DNA of 64,000 nt from UBA6168 sp039819485 (GCA_039819485.1 JBCBRY010000005.1:62001-126000), one strand, 5' to 3'. Shown: positions 17,588-27,120, counted from the first letter of the stretch. Translations and numbers: made by a program. The notes: generated by a model not told the origin, from the letters alone.

Positions 17588-17696
17588 AGAGGTCAGACCG
17601 CCAAGCTGTCAGAATTCAGAGGTCGGACGATCAAGCTGCTCAAATAATTAAATCATTTGACTTCTGGCAGTGAAACAGGCTGACTTCTGACCTCTG
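17588..17696. repeat. degenerate direct and inverted AGAGGTCAGA repeats
   Basis: AGAGGTCAGACCGCCAAGCT (from 17588) recurs with four changes at 17618 (30-bp period), and an inverted relative, ending TGACCTCTG, lies at 17678-17696, 25 bp before the dehydrogenase ATG. The arms can fold into a leader hairpin. Confidence 0.6.
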
Positions 17697-17721
17697 TTAA
17701 AAGTTAAAAAAACTAAAGAAA

Positions 17722-19509
17722 ATGGGAGATACAGCATCCAAGGCCCCCGTACTTAAAGGAGGCGAATTTATTATCAACGACGCCTTTGCCGCCGACACTT
17801 TCATTCCGGAAGATTTCAGCGAAGAGCAAAGAATGGTGTGGCAAATGGTCAACGATTTTATCAAAGAATCGGGCGACAAGGGCGCAAAATTGGAACATCA
17901 GGTAGAATTGATGCACAAGGCCGGTGAGCTTGGCTTGCTGGGCGCCCATATTCCCAACGAGTATGGCGGTATGCTAATGGATTCCAATACCATCACTATC
18001 CTTTACGAGGCTACCGGAGGCTTTGGAGGTGGTTTTACCACAACTTTTGCTGCGCACACAGGCATCGGCATGCTGCCAATATTGTATTTTGGAACAGAAA
18101 AACAGAAAAAGCACTATCTCCCCAAATTGGCCTCAGGTGAATGGAAAGCGGCTTATTGCCTGACCGAACCGGGTTCTGGTTCTGATGCCTTGGCGGCCAA
18201 GACTCGTGCTGACCTCAGTGAGGATGGAAAACATTACATCATCAATGGCCAGAAGATGTGGATCTCAAATGCGGGGTTTGCAGACATTTTTGTGGTGTTT
18301 GCTAAAATAGACGGGGACAAATTCACGGGTTTTATTTTGGAAAAAGGAATGGAGGGTTTGACGCTTGGTGCGGAAGAAGATAAGCTTGGCATTAAAGGTT
18401 CGTCCACTCGCCAGGTGTTTTTTGAAAATGTAAAAGTGCCCACAGAAAATGTTTTGGGTGAAATTGGCAGGGGGCATTTGATCGCTTTCAATGTGCTCAA
18501 TGTAGGCCGCTACAAGTTGGGTGTCATGAATTTGGGCGGTGTCAAGAAAAGCATCGAGATGGGTGTCAAGTACGCCAATGAACGCCATCAGTTCAAAGTG
18601 CCGATCTCCAGTTTTGGTGCCATAAAATATAAAATAGGTGAAATGGCCATCCGGACATTTGCACTGGAAAGCATGATCTACCGTATTTCAGAACTCATGC
18701 ATGGCAAACAGGAAGAACTGATGGAGGCAGGCATGAGCTACTCCGATGCCAAATTGGAAGCTGCCGAAGAATACGCCATCGAGTGTGCCATTTCAAAAGT
18801 ATATGGTTCGGAAGTATCTGATTATGTGGTGGATGAAGTAGTGCAGATCCACGGCGGTAACGGCTTCTCGGAAGAGTACCCTGCTGCCCGTGCCTACCGG
18901 GATGCACGGATCAGCCGCATCTATGAAGGAACGAACGAAATCAACCGGATGCTCATGGTCTCGCAACTGCTGAAACGGGCCATGAAAGGCAAGCTCGACC
19001 TGGTCGGACCCGCATGGGCCGTGCAAAAGGAACTGGTAGAACTGCCAAAGCTGATCGTACCAGAAGGAACCTACGGGGCAGAGGAAAAAGCACTAAAAGA
19101 TTTTAAGAAGACCATTTTGATGGTAGCAGGCGCGGCTGTAAAAATGCAAATGGACGGAAAGCTCAACCTCAAGGAGGAACAGGAAATATTGATGAATGTA
19201 GCGGATATGATGACAGATACCTACCTGGCAGAATCCACCCTGTTGCGAGTGGAGAAACTGGCGGATAAAGCGGATAAGAAGTTTGACCAATCCGTTTATG
19301 ATGCCATCCTGAAAACATTCTTCACCGATGCGTCTGACCGCATTCAGAAAAGCGCCAAGGATGCGCTGGCCTCCTTTGCTGAGGGAGATCTTTTGAAAAC
19401 GATGTTGAAAGGCGTACAGCACTTTGGCCAGTATGCCCCAACAAATGTGAAGAAATCCCGTCGTCTGGTGGCAGAGCAGCTGATAGCAGCAGAAGAATAT
19501 TGTTTCTGA
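17722..19509 (+). CDS. acyl-CoA dehydrogenase family protein
   Basis: A 595-residue flavoprotein catalysing alpha,beta-dehydrogenation of acyl-CoA in fatty-acid beta-oxidation. Signature segments are YCLTEPGSGSDALAAKT (flavin/substrate contact) and IHGGNGFSEEYPAARAYRD with SRIYEGTNEINR, the C-terminal FAD-binding helices. The extra C-terminal domain of roughly 150 residues resembles the very-long-chain type (VLCAD/ACAD9-like). The ATG follows a 655-bp regulatory region with two palindromes, so expression is probably repressor-controlled, perhaps by a fatty acyl-CoA-responsive regulator (inference). A terminator follows, making the gene monocistronic; no other beta-oxidation gene is nearby. 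Confidence 0.95.
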   Translation: MGDTASKAPVLKGGEFIINDAFAADTFIPEDFSEEQRMVWQMVNDFIKESGDKGAKLEHQVELMHKAGELGLLGAHIPNEYGGMLMDSNTITILYEATGGFGGGFTTTFAAHTGIGMLPILYFGTEKQKKHYLPKLASGEWKAAYCLTEPGSGSDALAAKTRADLSEDGKHYIINGQKMWISNAGFADIFVVFAKIDGDKFTGFILEKGMEGLTLGAEEDKLGIKGSSTRQVFFENVKVPTENVLGEIGRGHLIAFNVLNVGRYKLGVMNLGGVKKSIEMGVKYANERHQFKVPISSFGAIKYKIGEMAIRTFALESMIYRISELMHGKQEELMEAGMSYSDAKLEAAEEYAIECAISKVYGSEVSDYVVDEVVQIHGGNGFSEEYPAARAYRDARISRIYEGTNEINRMLMVSQLLKRAMKGKLDLVGPAWAVQKELVELPKLIVPEGTYGAEEKALKDFKKTILMVAGAAVKMQMDGKLNLKEEQEILMNVADMMTDTYLAESTLLRVEKLADKADKKFDQSVYDAILKTFFTDASDRIQKSAKDALASFAEGDLLKTMLKGVQHFGQYAPTNVKKSRRLVAEQLIAAEEYCF

Positions 19510-19540
19510 GACTAAATTCAACTGATAGTATATGATGAGA

Positions 19541-19569
19541 GCCTCTGGGATCGCCCGGGGGCTTTTTTT
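19541..19569 (+). terminator. intrinsic terminator after acyl-CoA dehydrogenase
   Basis: GCCTCTGGG pairs with CCCGGGGGC (with G-T pairs) around an ATCG loop, followed by seven Ts, 31 bp after the stop codon. Confidence 0.85.
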
Positions 19570-19792
19570 GTTGCCGTTGTGGCATAGGCATGTTGATCAA
19601 AATTGTGCATACCCTTGAATTGTATTCAAACAACTTCAATAATATTGCAGAACTCCTGCGAAAAACGGGGCCTTGTTCAAAAAAAATCAAAAAAAATCAT
19701 TTCGCACCAAACGTTTTTTTCAGGCCAGCCGTCATGTTCATGAATTCAATTTAATCCAACTCAATCAACTATTTTTTAGCGCTTAGACTTAG

Positions 19793-20422
19793 ATGATACC
19801 GGATAAAATTTCTAAAAATATGACTGTAAACCACATAGCGCAAATGGAGGTGCGAAGAACCATCATGATGCAGGCAAAAAGCAAAGCAGAACCTTTGAGC
19901 GAGGAGGCCAAACTGATCGCAAGGTGCGTGAAGGGCGAACGGCTGGCTCAATCGGAATTGTACAAAAAATGGTACAATCAGGTTTTTGCGGTATGCCTGC
20001 GCTATGCCAACGATCGGGATGAAGCCAAAAACCTGGTCAATACGACTTTCTTCAAAGTCTTTAAGAACCTCCACAAATTCGAAGCAACCGGCGCATTTGG
20101 CGGCTGGGTCAGACGGATCTCCATCAATATCTGTATCGACCATGTGCGCTCCCGCAACAAAATGATCTACATGGAACCTCAGGAACTGCCAGAGGCCACC
20201 ATCGAGAACGACATCGTCAGCCAGCTTTCCGCTGAAGATATCCTGGCCAGCTTGCAGAAAGTGTCACCGGTCAGTCGGATGGTTTTTTCCTTACACGTGA
20301 TAGAAGGCTACAAACATCGGGAAATTGCCGAACAGCTCGGCATCAAAGAAGCAACCTCCCGGTGGCACTTGTTGAATGCGAAAAAGGAATTAAAAGAATT
20401 ATTGAAAAACTATTCAGTTTAA
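19793..20422 (+). CDS. ECF-type RNA polymerase sigma factor
   Basis: A 209-residue two-region sigma factor, the second in the window. Region 2 includes VCLRYANDRDEAKNLVNTTFFKVF and GAFGGWVRRISINICIDHVR; region 4 includes YKHREIAEQLGIKEATSRWHLLNAKKEL. The first 35 residues (four in-frame Met codons) are not conserved sigma sequence, so the true start may be the Met at residue 10, 18, 25 or 26. It differs clearly from the 6028-6597 factor but occupies the same gene order: sigma, then a W-motif/TM/beta-barrel protein 12 bp downstream. It probably controls this operon and an unknown regulon. Confidence 0.94.
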   Translation: MIPDKISKNMTVNHIAQMEVRRTIMMQAKSKAEPLSEEAKLIARCVKGERLAQSELYKKWYNQVFAVCLRYANDRDEAKNLVNTTFFKVFKNLHKFEATGAFGGWVRRISINICIDHVRSRNKMIYMEPQELPEATIENDIVSQLSAEDILASLQKVSPVSRMVFSLHVIEGYKHREIAEQLGIKEATSRWHLLNAKKELKELLKNYSV

Positions 20423-20434
20423 AATAAAAAAATC

Positions 20435-21826
20435 ATGGATAAAATTTTAAATGACAATTGGGATGATCTGGGGAAAAAAGTGTCGGCCTATGTGCCCGAC
20501 GAATTTTCGCCCAGCGACTGGGAGGCCATGGAAAAAATGTTGAACGACCTTCCCGCCAAAAACGGCAATCAAATAAATGGCCATTTTTATTTGAAGGGTT
20601 TTGCTATCGGGTTATTGATTATCGCAGCTGCTTTATTTGTTTATCTGAAAATAAATAGCGGACTGGAAGAAAATACAACGGTCACTTCTGTTGAAAAGAA
20701 TGTTGGCCAGTCGAATGAAGGAGAGCGTAAATTGGAGGTGGTGACTGATTTGGTAAATAACAATACTGAAAAAAATAATAGCAAAAACCAGGAAATCAAC
20801 AATGGCGTAAATACTTTAGAAAATGAGGAAAAAAATAATTCGGTTGAAATTAAAAATTCAATTGCTGCAAATACTGGAAATAATTTTACTGATAAGTCTG
20901 GTGAAAATAATTTATTAAATACAGCGGCAGCGAACGAAGAAAATAATTTAACGGAAAATTATGGTTCGGCAGATTTGGCAACCGGAGACTTAAATCTCCG
21001 AATGGCTGCCGAAGAGAAATTTGTCAGTGAGGGAAACCCTGACCTGGCGGCAACCGGGCCAATTGAATCAATTAATTTAAAAGAAGAAAAAGAAGTTGTA
21101 ATTGATCTGGAACCCATTGATTTGCTGACTACTGTAGAGTTGCTGCCGCTCGATGCTGAGGCTGAAATATTGGGGGCAGGGACTGAAAGTGTTTTGCCGG
21201 TAAAAAATAAATTTTCAAAAAGGACTAGGTTCGGTGTACTGCTGGGACTCAACAATGCCATTGTCGATTATGAGGCGATGACCACTTCGCACTTGCCTTT
21301 TATTGGTTTTTTTGCCAATAAAAAAATATCGGAAAAACTGGAACTGCAAGCGGAGGTGCATTTGAAAACAGTAAATAACTATGACCTTCGTCAAGAGTGG
21401 GAAAATACTGTGTTTGGAGCTGGCGGAAGCATCAGCAGGGAAAGTGCGGTGGAGGTTTATAAGAGTTATGTTTCTGTGGATGTTCCATTGGTTTTAAAAT
21501 ATGCAACCTCAAGAAGAATTGGTTTATTGGGCGGAGTAAGGTTCAGTTACTTGGGGGTGAGCCAGAATGCTGCCAGCATAAGTTCTTTTTCATCAACGGG
21601 TATTATTGCCCCGGAATTAATATTATCGGAAAATATTCCCGATCAAGGATTCTGGAATTATGATTTAAACCTGATTTTAGGTGCAGAATATTACCTGTCG
21701 TCAAGGTGGGTGGCCGATTTACGGTGGAACCAGGGATTTCGGGATATTACACCGGACAATTTGTACAACGACGATGCGGTCCATTTAAATTCTGACCTGC
21801 AATTTTCATTGCGCTTTATTTTCTAA
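20435..21826 (+). CDS. beta-barrel protein with N-terminal W motifs and one TM helix (ECF sigma partner)
   Basis: A 463-residue protein. The N-terminus has two W motifs (NDNWDDLGKKV, Trp9; SPSDWEAMEKML, Trp29) and one TM helix (about 51-73). An extraordinarily Asn/Glu/Lys-rich linker follows (about 75-180, with repeated ENN and NNS), then a C-terminal beta-barrel-like region from about residue 265 ending in the aromatic LQFSLRFIF, as expected of an outer-membrane strand. The order matches the minus-strand pair at 4416-6597. The cytoplasmic W segment may bind the neighbouring sigma factor, with the linker crossing the periplasm; both points are inference. A lipoprotein gene follows 84 bp downstream. 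Confidence 0.82.
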   Translation: MDKILNDNWDDLGKKVSAYVPDEFSPSDWEAMEKMLNDLPAKNGNQINGHFYLKGFAIGLLIIAAALFVYLKINSGLEENTTVTSVEKNVGQSNEGERKLEVVTDLVNNNTEKNNSKNQEINNGVNTLENEEKNNSVEIKNSIAANTGNNFTDKSGENNLLNTAAANEENNLTENYGSADLATGDLNLRMAAEEKFVSEGNPDLAATGPIESINLKEEKEVVIDLEPIDLLTTVELLPLDAEAEILGAGTESVLPVKNKFSKRTRFGVLLGLNNAIVDYEAMTTSHLPFIGFFANKKISEKLELQAEVHLKTVNNYDLRQEWENTVFGAGGSISRESAVEVYKSYVSVDVPLVLKYATSRRIGLLGGVRFSYLGVSQNAASISSFSSTGIIAPELILSENIPDQGFWNYDLNLILGAEYYLSSRWVADLRWNQGFRDITPDNLYNDDAVHLNSDLQFSLRFIF

Positions 21827-21910
21827 AAAAAAAATACTGACATGTTTTATATAAAACTGTTTTGGAAAAAAAAATATAAAATATGCAGGAATAAAAATAG
21901 CTTTTAAATC

Positions 21911-22660
21911 ATGAGGAATTATAATTTAATTTTTGCCATTCTTTTTTTATCCGTTTTGTTTTCCTGTAAAAAAGATTTTGACATTAACGAGGCGCTGATC
22001 AACGAACCATATGTGCAGCATTTTTATGCCAACGGAAATTTGTTTGATCATAAAAACGATACTGCGACGAATTTTTCTATAGATAATTTTGAGTATGATG
22101 TGGAGGGAACCACCGAAGTAATTTACACCGGCTCTGTTTCAACGGAAGGTGCATTGAACGGGAGCGGGAACAAATATATTCTATCGGCAACCGGTACCGA
22201 CCCTGGGGCCGTACGGATGCATTCAGAGGGCCCCAATGCGGTCAATTATTACTTGAATGCGTTGCGCAATTTTATTGCTGTAAAAATGGTGAGTGACCGG
22301 CCCGGATCAGAAGCTGACAGAAAATTTAGCAGGACTGAATTGTTGGAAATGTTGGAAGTGGGGAGGCCGTACACTTATGGCGACGGTCCTTTTCAGGTAG
22401 AGGTTGGATTTCACCATCCACCGATCGACAGCCTTCCGGATTATGTCTTTTTTGGGTACATTGGAAGTACGAAAGAAGTACCGAATGAAGAAAGTGTTTT
22501 TGAGATATTGGAAATAGAAGATTTTGTCGAAGTGGGGGTACAAGAACCAGTCACCGGACTTAAAGTAAGGGCGCGGATCACAGCGGATGTACAGTATGCT
22601 GGATTTCCTGCTATTTCGTTGAGAGATGTCGAGGCTACTTTTTTGTTCGAATATGAATAA
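21911..22660 (+). CDS. hypothetical lipoprotein
   Basis: A 249-residue protein with a lipoprotein signal peptide: a hydrophobic stretch then LSVLFSCKK, placing the lipidated cysteine at residue 19. The rest is soluble, rich in Asp, Glu and aromatic residues, and looks like an all-beta periplasmic or surface domain. I recognise no family. It follows the ECF sigma/beta-barrel pair on the same strand after 84 bp of AT-rich DNA without an obvious promoter or terminator, so it may be the third gene of that operon. A perfect 15-bp hairpin follows the stop. Confidence 0.75.
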   Translation: MRNYNLIFAILFLSVLFSCKKDFDINEALINEPYVQHFYANGNLFDHKNDTATNFSIDNFEYDVEGTTEVIYTGSVSTEGALNGSGNKYILSATGTDPGAVRMHSEGPNAVNYYLNALRNFIAVKMVSDRPGSEADRKFSRTELLEMLEVGRPYTYGDGPFQVEVGFHHPPIDSLPDYVFFGYIGSTKEVPNEESVFEILEIEDFVEVGVQEPVTGLKVRARITADVQYAGFPAISLRDVEATFLFEYE

Positions 22661-22667
22661 GCCAGTT

Positions 22668-22700
22668 AGAAATGTCATTTTTCAAAAAAATGACATTTCT
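22668..22700. repeat. 15-bp perfect hairpin with ATGTCATTTTT/AAAAATGACAT arms
   Basis: AGAAATGTCATTTTT (22668-22682) pairs with AAAAATGACATTTCT (22686-22700). The arms share the AAAAATGACA word of the four dispersed ~120-bp elements, so this may be a minimal relative. It has no U-tract beyond the arm. Confidence 0.75.
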
Positions 22701-22772
22701 CCCTCCTTCCTCTTAAAAACCAAAATCCCAACTTTACTTTTACGGAAACGTTTGCAATAAAAAACTTTCCGT

Positions 22773-24131
22773 ATGGCTTCCATCCCTGTATACAAGAGTA
22801 AAAACCGGATTTTCCCCGGTGCTGATTTTATCCGCAACCCTTATAAGTTCTCCATTGGCAAGGCCCGGGATTTTGGCGATTTCTTCCGCGTGCCGTTTTT
22901 TTTTCGGAAAGTTTTTTTTACTACCAATTTAGAAGTCATCAAACATGTGCTGCAAGTCAACCAGAAAAACTATGTAAAAAGTGTAGCCTACCGAAATTTG
23001 AAAATGGCCCTCGGCAATGGCCTGGTGACCAGTGAAGGAGAAGACTGGCGCCGCAATCGCCGCCTGGCTCAGCCCGCCTTTTACAAGACCCAGCTCGAAG
23101 GTTTGTACAACGCCATGACGGGAGTGGCTGAGCGGTACTGTGTGCAGTTGGGTGAAAGAATAAAAGAAAACGGAACGGTCGAAATTTCCACAGAGATGAT
23201 GTCCGTCACGGCGGATATTGTGTTGAAGGCTTTGTTCAGTTCTGAAAACCCCGCTGCGATTTCTGAAATGTACCGTATCATGGTACACTCGCAAGAGTAC
23301 ATCGTAGAGCGTACCATCGCCCCTTACAAAACACCTTTTAGCTATATCAACGGCAAACACCGGCAATTTAAAAAGGACATGGAGTGGTTTAATGGCCATC
23401 TTTACCGCCTCATCGAAGAGCGCAGAAAGGACAGCCAACCGACCAACGACCTGCTGTCCATGTTGCTACATGCCCGTTACGAGGATACAGGCGAGCCCAT
23501 GGGGAACCAGCAGCTGCGGGATGAAGCCATCACCCTGTTCGCGGCCGGCCATGAGACTTCCTCGAACGGCCTCTCCTGGATTTTATATTTGTTGAGTCAG
23601 CACCCCGTGGTTATGGAAAAGCTCAGGGCGGAAGTAGATCAAGTGTTGGATGGCAAAACACCTTCTTTTGCTGACCTGCGAAATTTAACCTACACCATGC
23701 AGGTCATCAATGAAGGGATGCGGCTGTACCCGCCTGCTTTTGCGATTGGGCGGGAGCCCCTGGCAGATGACGAAATCCTCGGTGTGCGGATCCCCAAGGG
23801 CTCGGTGGTGTTTTTGAGCATCTGCGGGGTACACCGCGACCCTGCGTATTGGGAGCAGCCAGATGCATTTTATCCAGAACATTTTTCTGCTGAAAAAGAG
23901 AAAAAACGTCCCCGCATGGCCTTTATGCCATTTGGTGCAGGTCCCCGCATGTGTATTGGCAACCATTTTGCATTGATGGAGATGCAATTGCTACTGGCCA
24001 TGTTGGTGAGCCGGTTCGATTTCGAATTGGTGTCCAACGTGCCGGTTGTGCCACAGCCGTTGGTGACACTTAAGCCAAAATATGGCATCAATATGCACGT
24101 TAAGCAAAGAAAAATTTTATCCCCCGTTTAG
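22773..24131 (+). CDS. cytochrome P450
   Basis: A 452-residue soluble P450 monooxygenase. The I-helix oxygen-activation motif is AGHET (258-262), the K-helix ExxR is EGMR (314-317), and the haem loop is FGAGPRMCIG with the axial Cys394. There is no N-terminal membrane anchor. The sequence feel is of the CYP102-haem-domain/CYP4-like branch, often fatty-acid hydroxylases, but substrate cannot be assigned. No ferredoxin or reductase gene lies beside it, so electrons must come from elsewhere. The gene stands alone between gaps with hairpins. Confidence 0.95.
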   Translation: MASIPVYKSKNRIFPGADFIRNPYKFSIGKARDFGDFFRVPFFFRKVFFTTNLEVIKHVLQVNQKNYVKSVAYRNLKMALGNGLVTSEGEDWRRNRRLAQPAFYKTQLEGLYNAMTGVAERYCVQLGERIKENGTVEISTEMMSVTADIVLKALFSSENPAAISEMYRIMVHSQEYIVERTIAPYKTPFSYINGKHRQFKKDMEWFNGHLYRLIEERRKDSQPTNDLLSMLLHARYEDTGEPMGNQQLRDEAITLFAAGHETSSNGLSWILYLLSQHPVVMEKLRAEVDQVLDGKTPSFADLRNLTYTMQVINEGMRLYPPAFAIGREPLADDEILGVRIPKGSVVFLSICGVHRDPAYWEQPDAFYPEHFSAEKEKKRPRMAFMPFGAGPRMCIGNHFALMEMQLLLAMLVSRFDFELVSNVPVVPQPLVTLKPKYGINMHVKQRKILSPV

Positions 24132-24189
24132 CAGTATTTAGCAAGTAATTGTACTGATTGATAAACATGGGGACAGCCCTGAATGTATG

Positions 24190-24293
24190 GCAGTCGCCCG
24201 AGTCGCTGCTCCGCAGCGCCGGGCGGAGGAGGGGTCTGAGGGGCCGACAGGCCGACTGCGGCGCCAACTTAGCGAACATTGGACCCTAAGTTG
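24190..24293. other. GC-rich multi-hairpin element in a 430-bp gap
   Basis: Within the AT-rich gap 24132-24561 this 100-bp patch is sharply GC-rich and nested in dyads: GCAGTCG/CGACTGC (24190-24196 with 24253-24259) encloses CGCCCG/CGGGCG and CGCTGC/GCAGCG. A further hairpin CAACTTAG/CTAAGTTG (24265-24272 with 24286-24293) follows. It could be a REP-like mobile palindrome or a structured RNA. The rest of the gap holds nothing recognisable. Confidence 0.5.
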
Positions 24294-24561
24294 ACCAATC
24301 AGCACAAGTAAGAAGTATGCTGGCGTTTTGTTTTAAAGTATGATATGCTTCCGAAGATATGGTGGAATAATATTCACCGTAGGTTTTTTGCTTCTCCGTT
24401 TAATTAAAAATTGAATTCTTCCCCCCTTGTTTTTTGGTATTGACTGGCTCAGCGCCTGCCACCAATGGTCCTTTGTATTTTGTCATTGAGCATGGTCAGG
24501 TGAAATAGAGATCTCAAATTCCTTCATATGGGTCAATACACTACTCTAAGGTGATTTTATC

Positions 24562-26994
24562 ATGAAAAAGCTATTGACTTCAATATTCCTGATCCTTGTT
24601 TGCAGCTCTTTGTTTTCACAAATCAAATATGAAATTGAACTGCTCCCGGACAATGAGACGTATCTCATTTCTTTTGTGTCCAGCAACACCTACGCTCCAC
24701 CACAAAATAAGGTGGCTTCTGGCCAGGTGACGATCCGCATGCCTCATGGCATCGGAGTTAATGCATTTTCCGTAGTCGATCTGACCATGGAAACCCCTGG
24801 TGCTTCGTGGCAGGCAAACGATATCATCAGGGCTCCGGTAGAGGCCCCTTCCTGGGATTATTTTTCCTTTGGACTTACGACAGCAGGTGTGGATGTCTAT
24901 GATTTTCAGGCAGGTGTTTCGGTTCCGGTATTTTCATTTCGCAACGGAGGGGCACATTGTGCGGACAGTGTCTATATCATCGATAATGAAACAGACCCAT
25001 TGATCGATAACTCTTTGAACGTGGACGTTCGGAATTTTTTGTCCATCCTGGCAGGGTTCGGGACCAATTTTTACGACGGAACGGTGGGGACAGGGGCAGC
25101 ACCCGGTACGCCAGAAACACTTTGTACGGATGAAACGGTCGACGAACGGATTGGCTGCGATTCGGTCATGTATCAGGGAATTACCTATGATCGGGATACG
25201 ACGATCGATATTCATTATACTTCTTCCGTCGGCTGTGATAGTGTGTTGGTGACGGAGATAATCATTCAGGAGGAATTATTTGCGACGGTGGATACTACGA
25301 TATGTGAAGGCGATATATTTAAGGGCATCGAAATATTGCAGGACGACGTGATTGATCAAACCTACACGACTGCCCAGGGGTGCGATAGCACAGTGACCTA
25401 CCTGATCCGGTTAGTGGAACCGACTGAATCCGAAACAAATTTGACCGTACTGACCGGAGATATAGTCAACGGCGTTGCCGTTTTTTCCGATTCGACCGTA
25501 ATCGCCACGCTGACCAATGCCAATGGTTGTGACAGTGTGGCCACGGTGCATGTATCCGTTTACAGTGGGCAACCCACATTTATCAGTGACGATATCTGCC
25601 TCGGAGAAAGCTATAACGGTATTTTTTATTTACAAGACACCACTTTTACCGATACCCTTGTGAGTGTGAGCGGATTTGACAGTCTGTTGGTATATGACCT
25701 GGCTGTAAATGAAGCTTACTACATTACGGCATTTGCCAATCTCTGCGCAGGTGAGCCTCACCCCACGACTGGAGTTGTTTATGAAAACGACACAACTTTT
25801 GTGGAAAATTTCCAAACAGTGTTCGGCTGCGATAGCAATATCACCACCACCATTCATGTTACTGTTCCAGAATATTTTATCTCGGACACGTCTATCTGCT
25901 TCGGGGAACTGTACCAGGGAGTGCTATATGAAGAAGACATCGTTTTTACGGAAAGCATTCCCTCTTTGAACGGTTGTGATAGTGTTGTTACGGAAGTATT
26001 TTTAACCGTAGAGCCACCAGTAACGGCAAGCATAGCTGGAGTTGCCGAAATATGCGAGGGGGATGAAACCATTTTGACTGCAACGGGCGGCACCCAGTTT
26101 CTTTGGAGCAATGGCTCAACGAATAATTTCATCACCGCAACCGGTGCTGGCACCTTTCAGGTAACGGTGACCAATAGTGCCGGATGTACCAACGAAACAG
26201 CCATTACAGTGACTGCATCAGGGCTTTCCGTCGAAACGGAGATCGAACACCTGAGGTGTCATGATGATCTGAGCGGCTCGATTAATTTCACTGATGTTAC
26301 CGGCGGATTCGAACCTTATATTTATTCCGTCACCGGAGGTGATTTCTTTGCTACAGAAGCGGAATTCTCTGATCTGTCGGCAGGCGAATATTCTCTGCAA
26401 GTGCAAGATCAGTTTGGTTGTTACTGGGAAGATATAGTAGAAATCATTACACCTGAAGAAGTTTGGGTAGAGGTTAGCGATGGGGAGGAAGTGCGATTGG
26501 GGGGAAGTGCAGAATTACAGGCGACGACTAATCTGTTTGCGCCCGATTCCATTATCTGGTCGCCTGCTGCGGGGCTTGCATGTCCCACTTGCTTGGGTAC
26601 TGCGGCAACCCCACTGAAAACGACCAATTACACGGTGACGGTCATCGACGAAAACGGTTGCTCTGCCGAGGCATCTGTTAATATCCTGGTAAGGCCTGTA
26701 CATGAAATGTACGTGCCCAATGCCTTTTCTCCCAATGGCGATGGCAACAATGACACGTTTACTGTTTTTGGCGGGGACAATGTTGCCGAGGTGCGGCAGC
26801 TTGCCGTTTTTGAACGGTGGGGAGGGCAAGTGTTTAAATTGGAAAAATTTGCCCCCAACAATTTGTCCACCGGTTGGAACGGCCTCTGGCGAAATACAGA
26901 AGCGCCGGAAGGGGTGTACATCTGGATGGCGGAAGTGGAGTTTATTGATGGAAAAGTAATTGTGTTTGAAGGAGAGGTGAATTTGATGAGGTGA
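24562..26994 (+). CDS. secreted repeat protein with T9SS type B (gliding-associated) sorting domain
   Basis: An 810-residue exported protein. The signal peptide is about 1-20. Residues 21-185 form a beta-rich, unassigned N-terminal domain. About 190-490 hold six repeats of roughly 50-65 residues, each with a GCDS (once GFDS) motif and a preceding CxGExxxG strand. About 490-690 hold Ig-like/SprB-like domains (WSNGSTNNF, TNSAGC; GGFEPYIYSV, QDQFGC). The C-terminal 95 residues (YVPNAFSPNGDGNNDTF ... ERWGGQVF ... GVYIWMAEVEF) are the CHU_C type B sorting domain. It is probably a surface-exposed adhesin or structural protein delivered by T9SS. Confidence 0.92.
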   Translation: MKKLLTSIFLILVCSSLFSQIKYEIELLPDNETYLISFVSSNTYAPPQNKVASGQVTIRMPHGIGVNAFSVVDLTMETPGASWQANDIIRAPVEAPSWDYFSFGLTTAGVDVYDFQAGVSVPVFSFRNGGAHCADSVYIIDNETDPLIDNSLNVDVRNFLSILAGFGTNFYDGTVGTGAAPGTPETLCTDETVDERIGCDSVMYQGITYDRDTTIDIHYTSSVGCDSVLVTEIIIQEELFATVDTTICEGDIFKGIEILQDDVIDQTYTTAQGCDSTVTYLIRLVEPTESETNLTVLTGDIVNGVAVFSDSTVIATLTNANGCDSVATVHVSVYSGQPTFISDDICLGESYNGIFYLQDTTFTDTLVSVSGFDSLLVYDLAVNEAYYITAFANLCAGEPHPTTGVVYENDTTFVENFQTVFGCDSNITTTIHVTVPEYFISDTSICFGELYQGVLYEEDIVFTESIPSLNGCDSVVTEVFLTVEPPVTASIAGVAEICEGDETILTATGGTQFLWSNGSTNNFITATGAGTFQVTVTNSAGCTNETAITVTASGLSVETEIEHLRCHDDLSGSINFTDVTGGFEPYIYSVTGGDFFATEAEFSDLSAGEYSLQVQDQFGCYWEDIVEIITPEEVWVEVSDGEEVRLGGSAELQATTNLFAPDSIIWSPAAGLACPTCLGTAATPLKTTNYTVTVIDENGCSAEASVNILVRPVHEMYVPNAFSPNGDGNNDTFTVFGGDNVAEVRQLAVFERWGGQVFKLEKFAPNNLSTGWNGLWRNTEAPEGVYIWMAEVEFIDGKVIVFEGEVNLMR

Positions 26995-27002
26995 CTTTTT
27001 TA

Positions 27003-27120
27003 AGCAGGTGGTCAAAAAAAAATGACACTTTTTCTTTGCCTGAAAAAGAATTTTGTGGTCATGAAATAAAACATTTGCCAAAATAAAAGTGACATTTTTA
27101 GCACGCCTTATTTTTGATCA
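27003..27120 (-). repeat. dispersed ~120-bp palindromic element, copy A
   Basis: This is one of four related intergenic copies. On the minus strand it reads AGCG(T)GCTAAAAATGTCACTTTT at one end and AAAAAGTGTCATTTTTTTTT at the other, around a conserved centre containing GGCAAATGTTT and TTTTTCAGGCAAAG. It begins directly after the T9SS type B gene. Confidence 0.8.

Larger units (their letters stand above)
17067..17721. other. 655-bp divergent regulatory region
   Basis: This long gene-free gap separates the HtrA gene and the acyl-CoA dehydrogenase gene. Its middle is AT-rich; it holds two identical-core palindromes (17457-17476 and 17526-17539) and then a patch of degenerate direct and inverted repeats (17588-17696) next to the dehydrogenase start. 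No ORF with coding character was seen. Confidence 0.7.
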
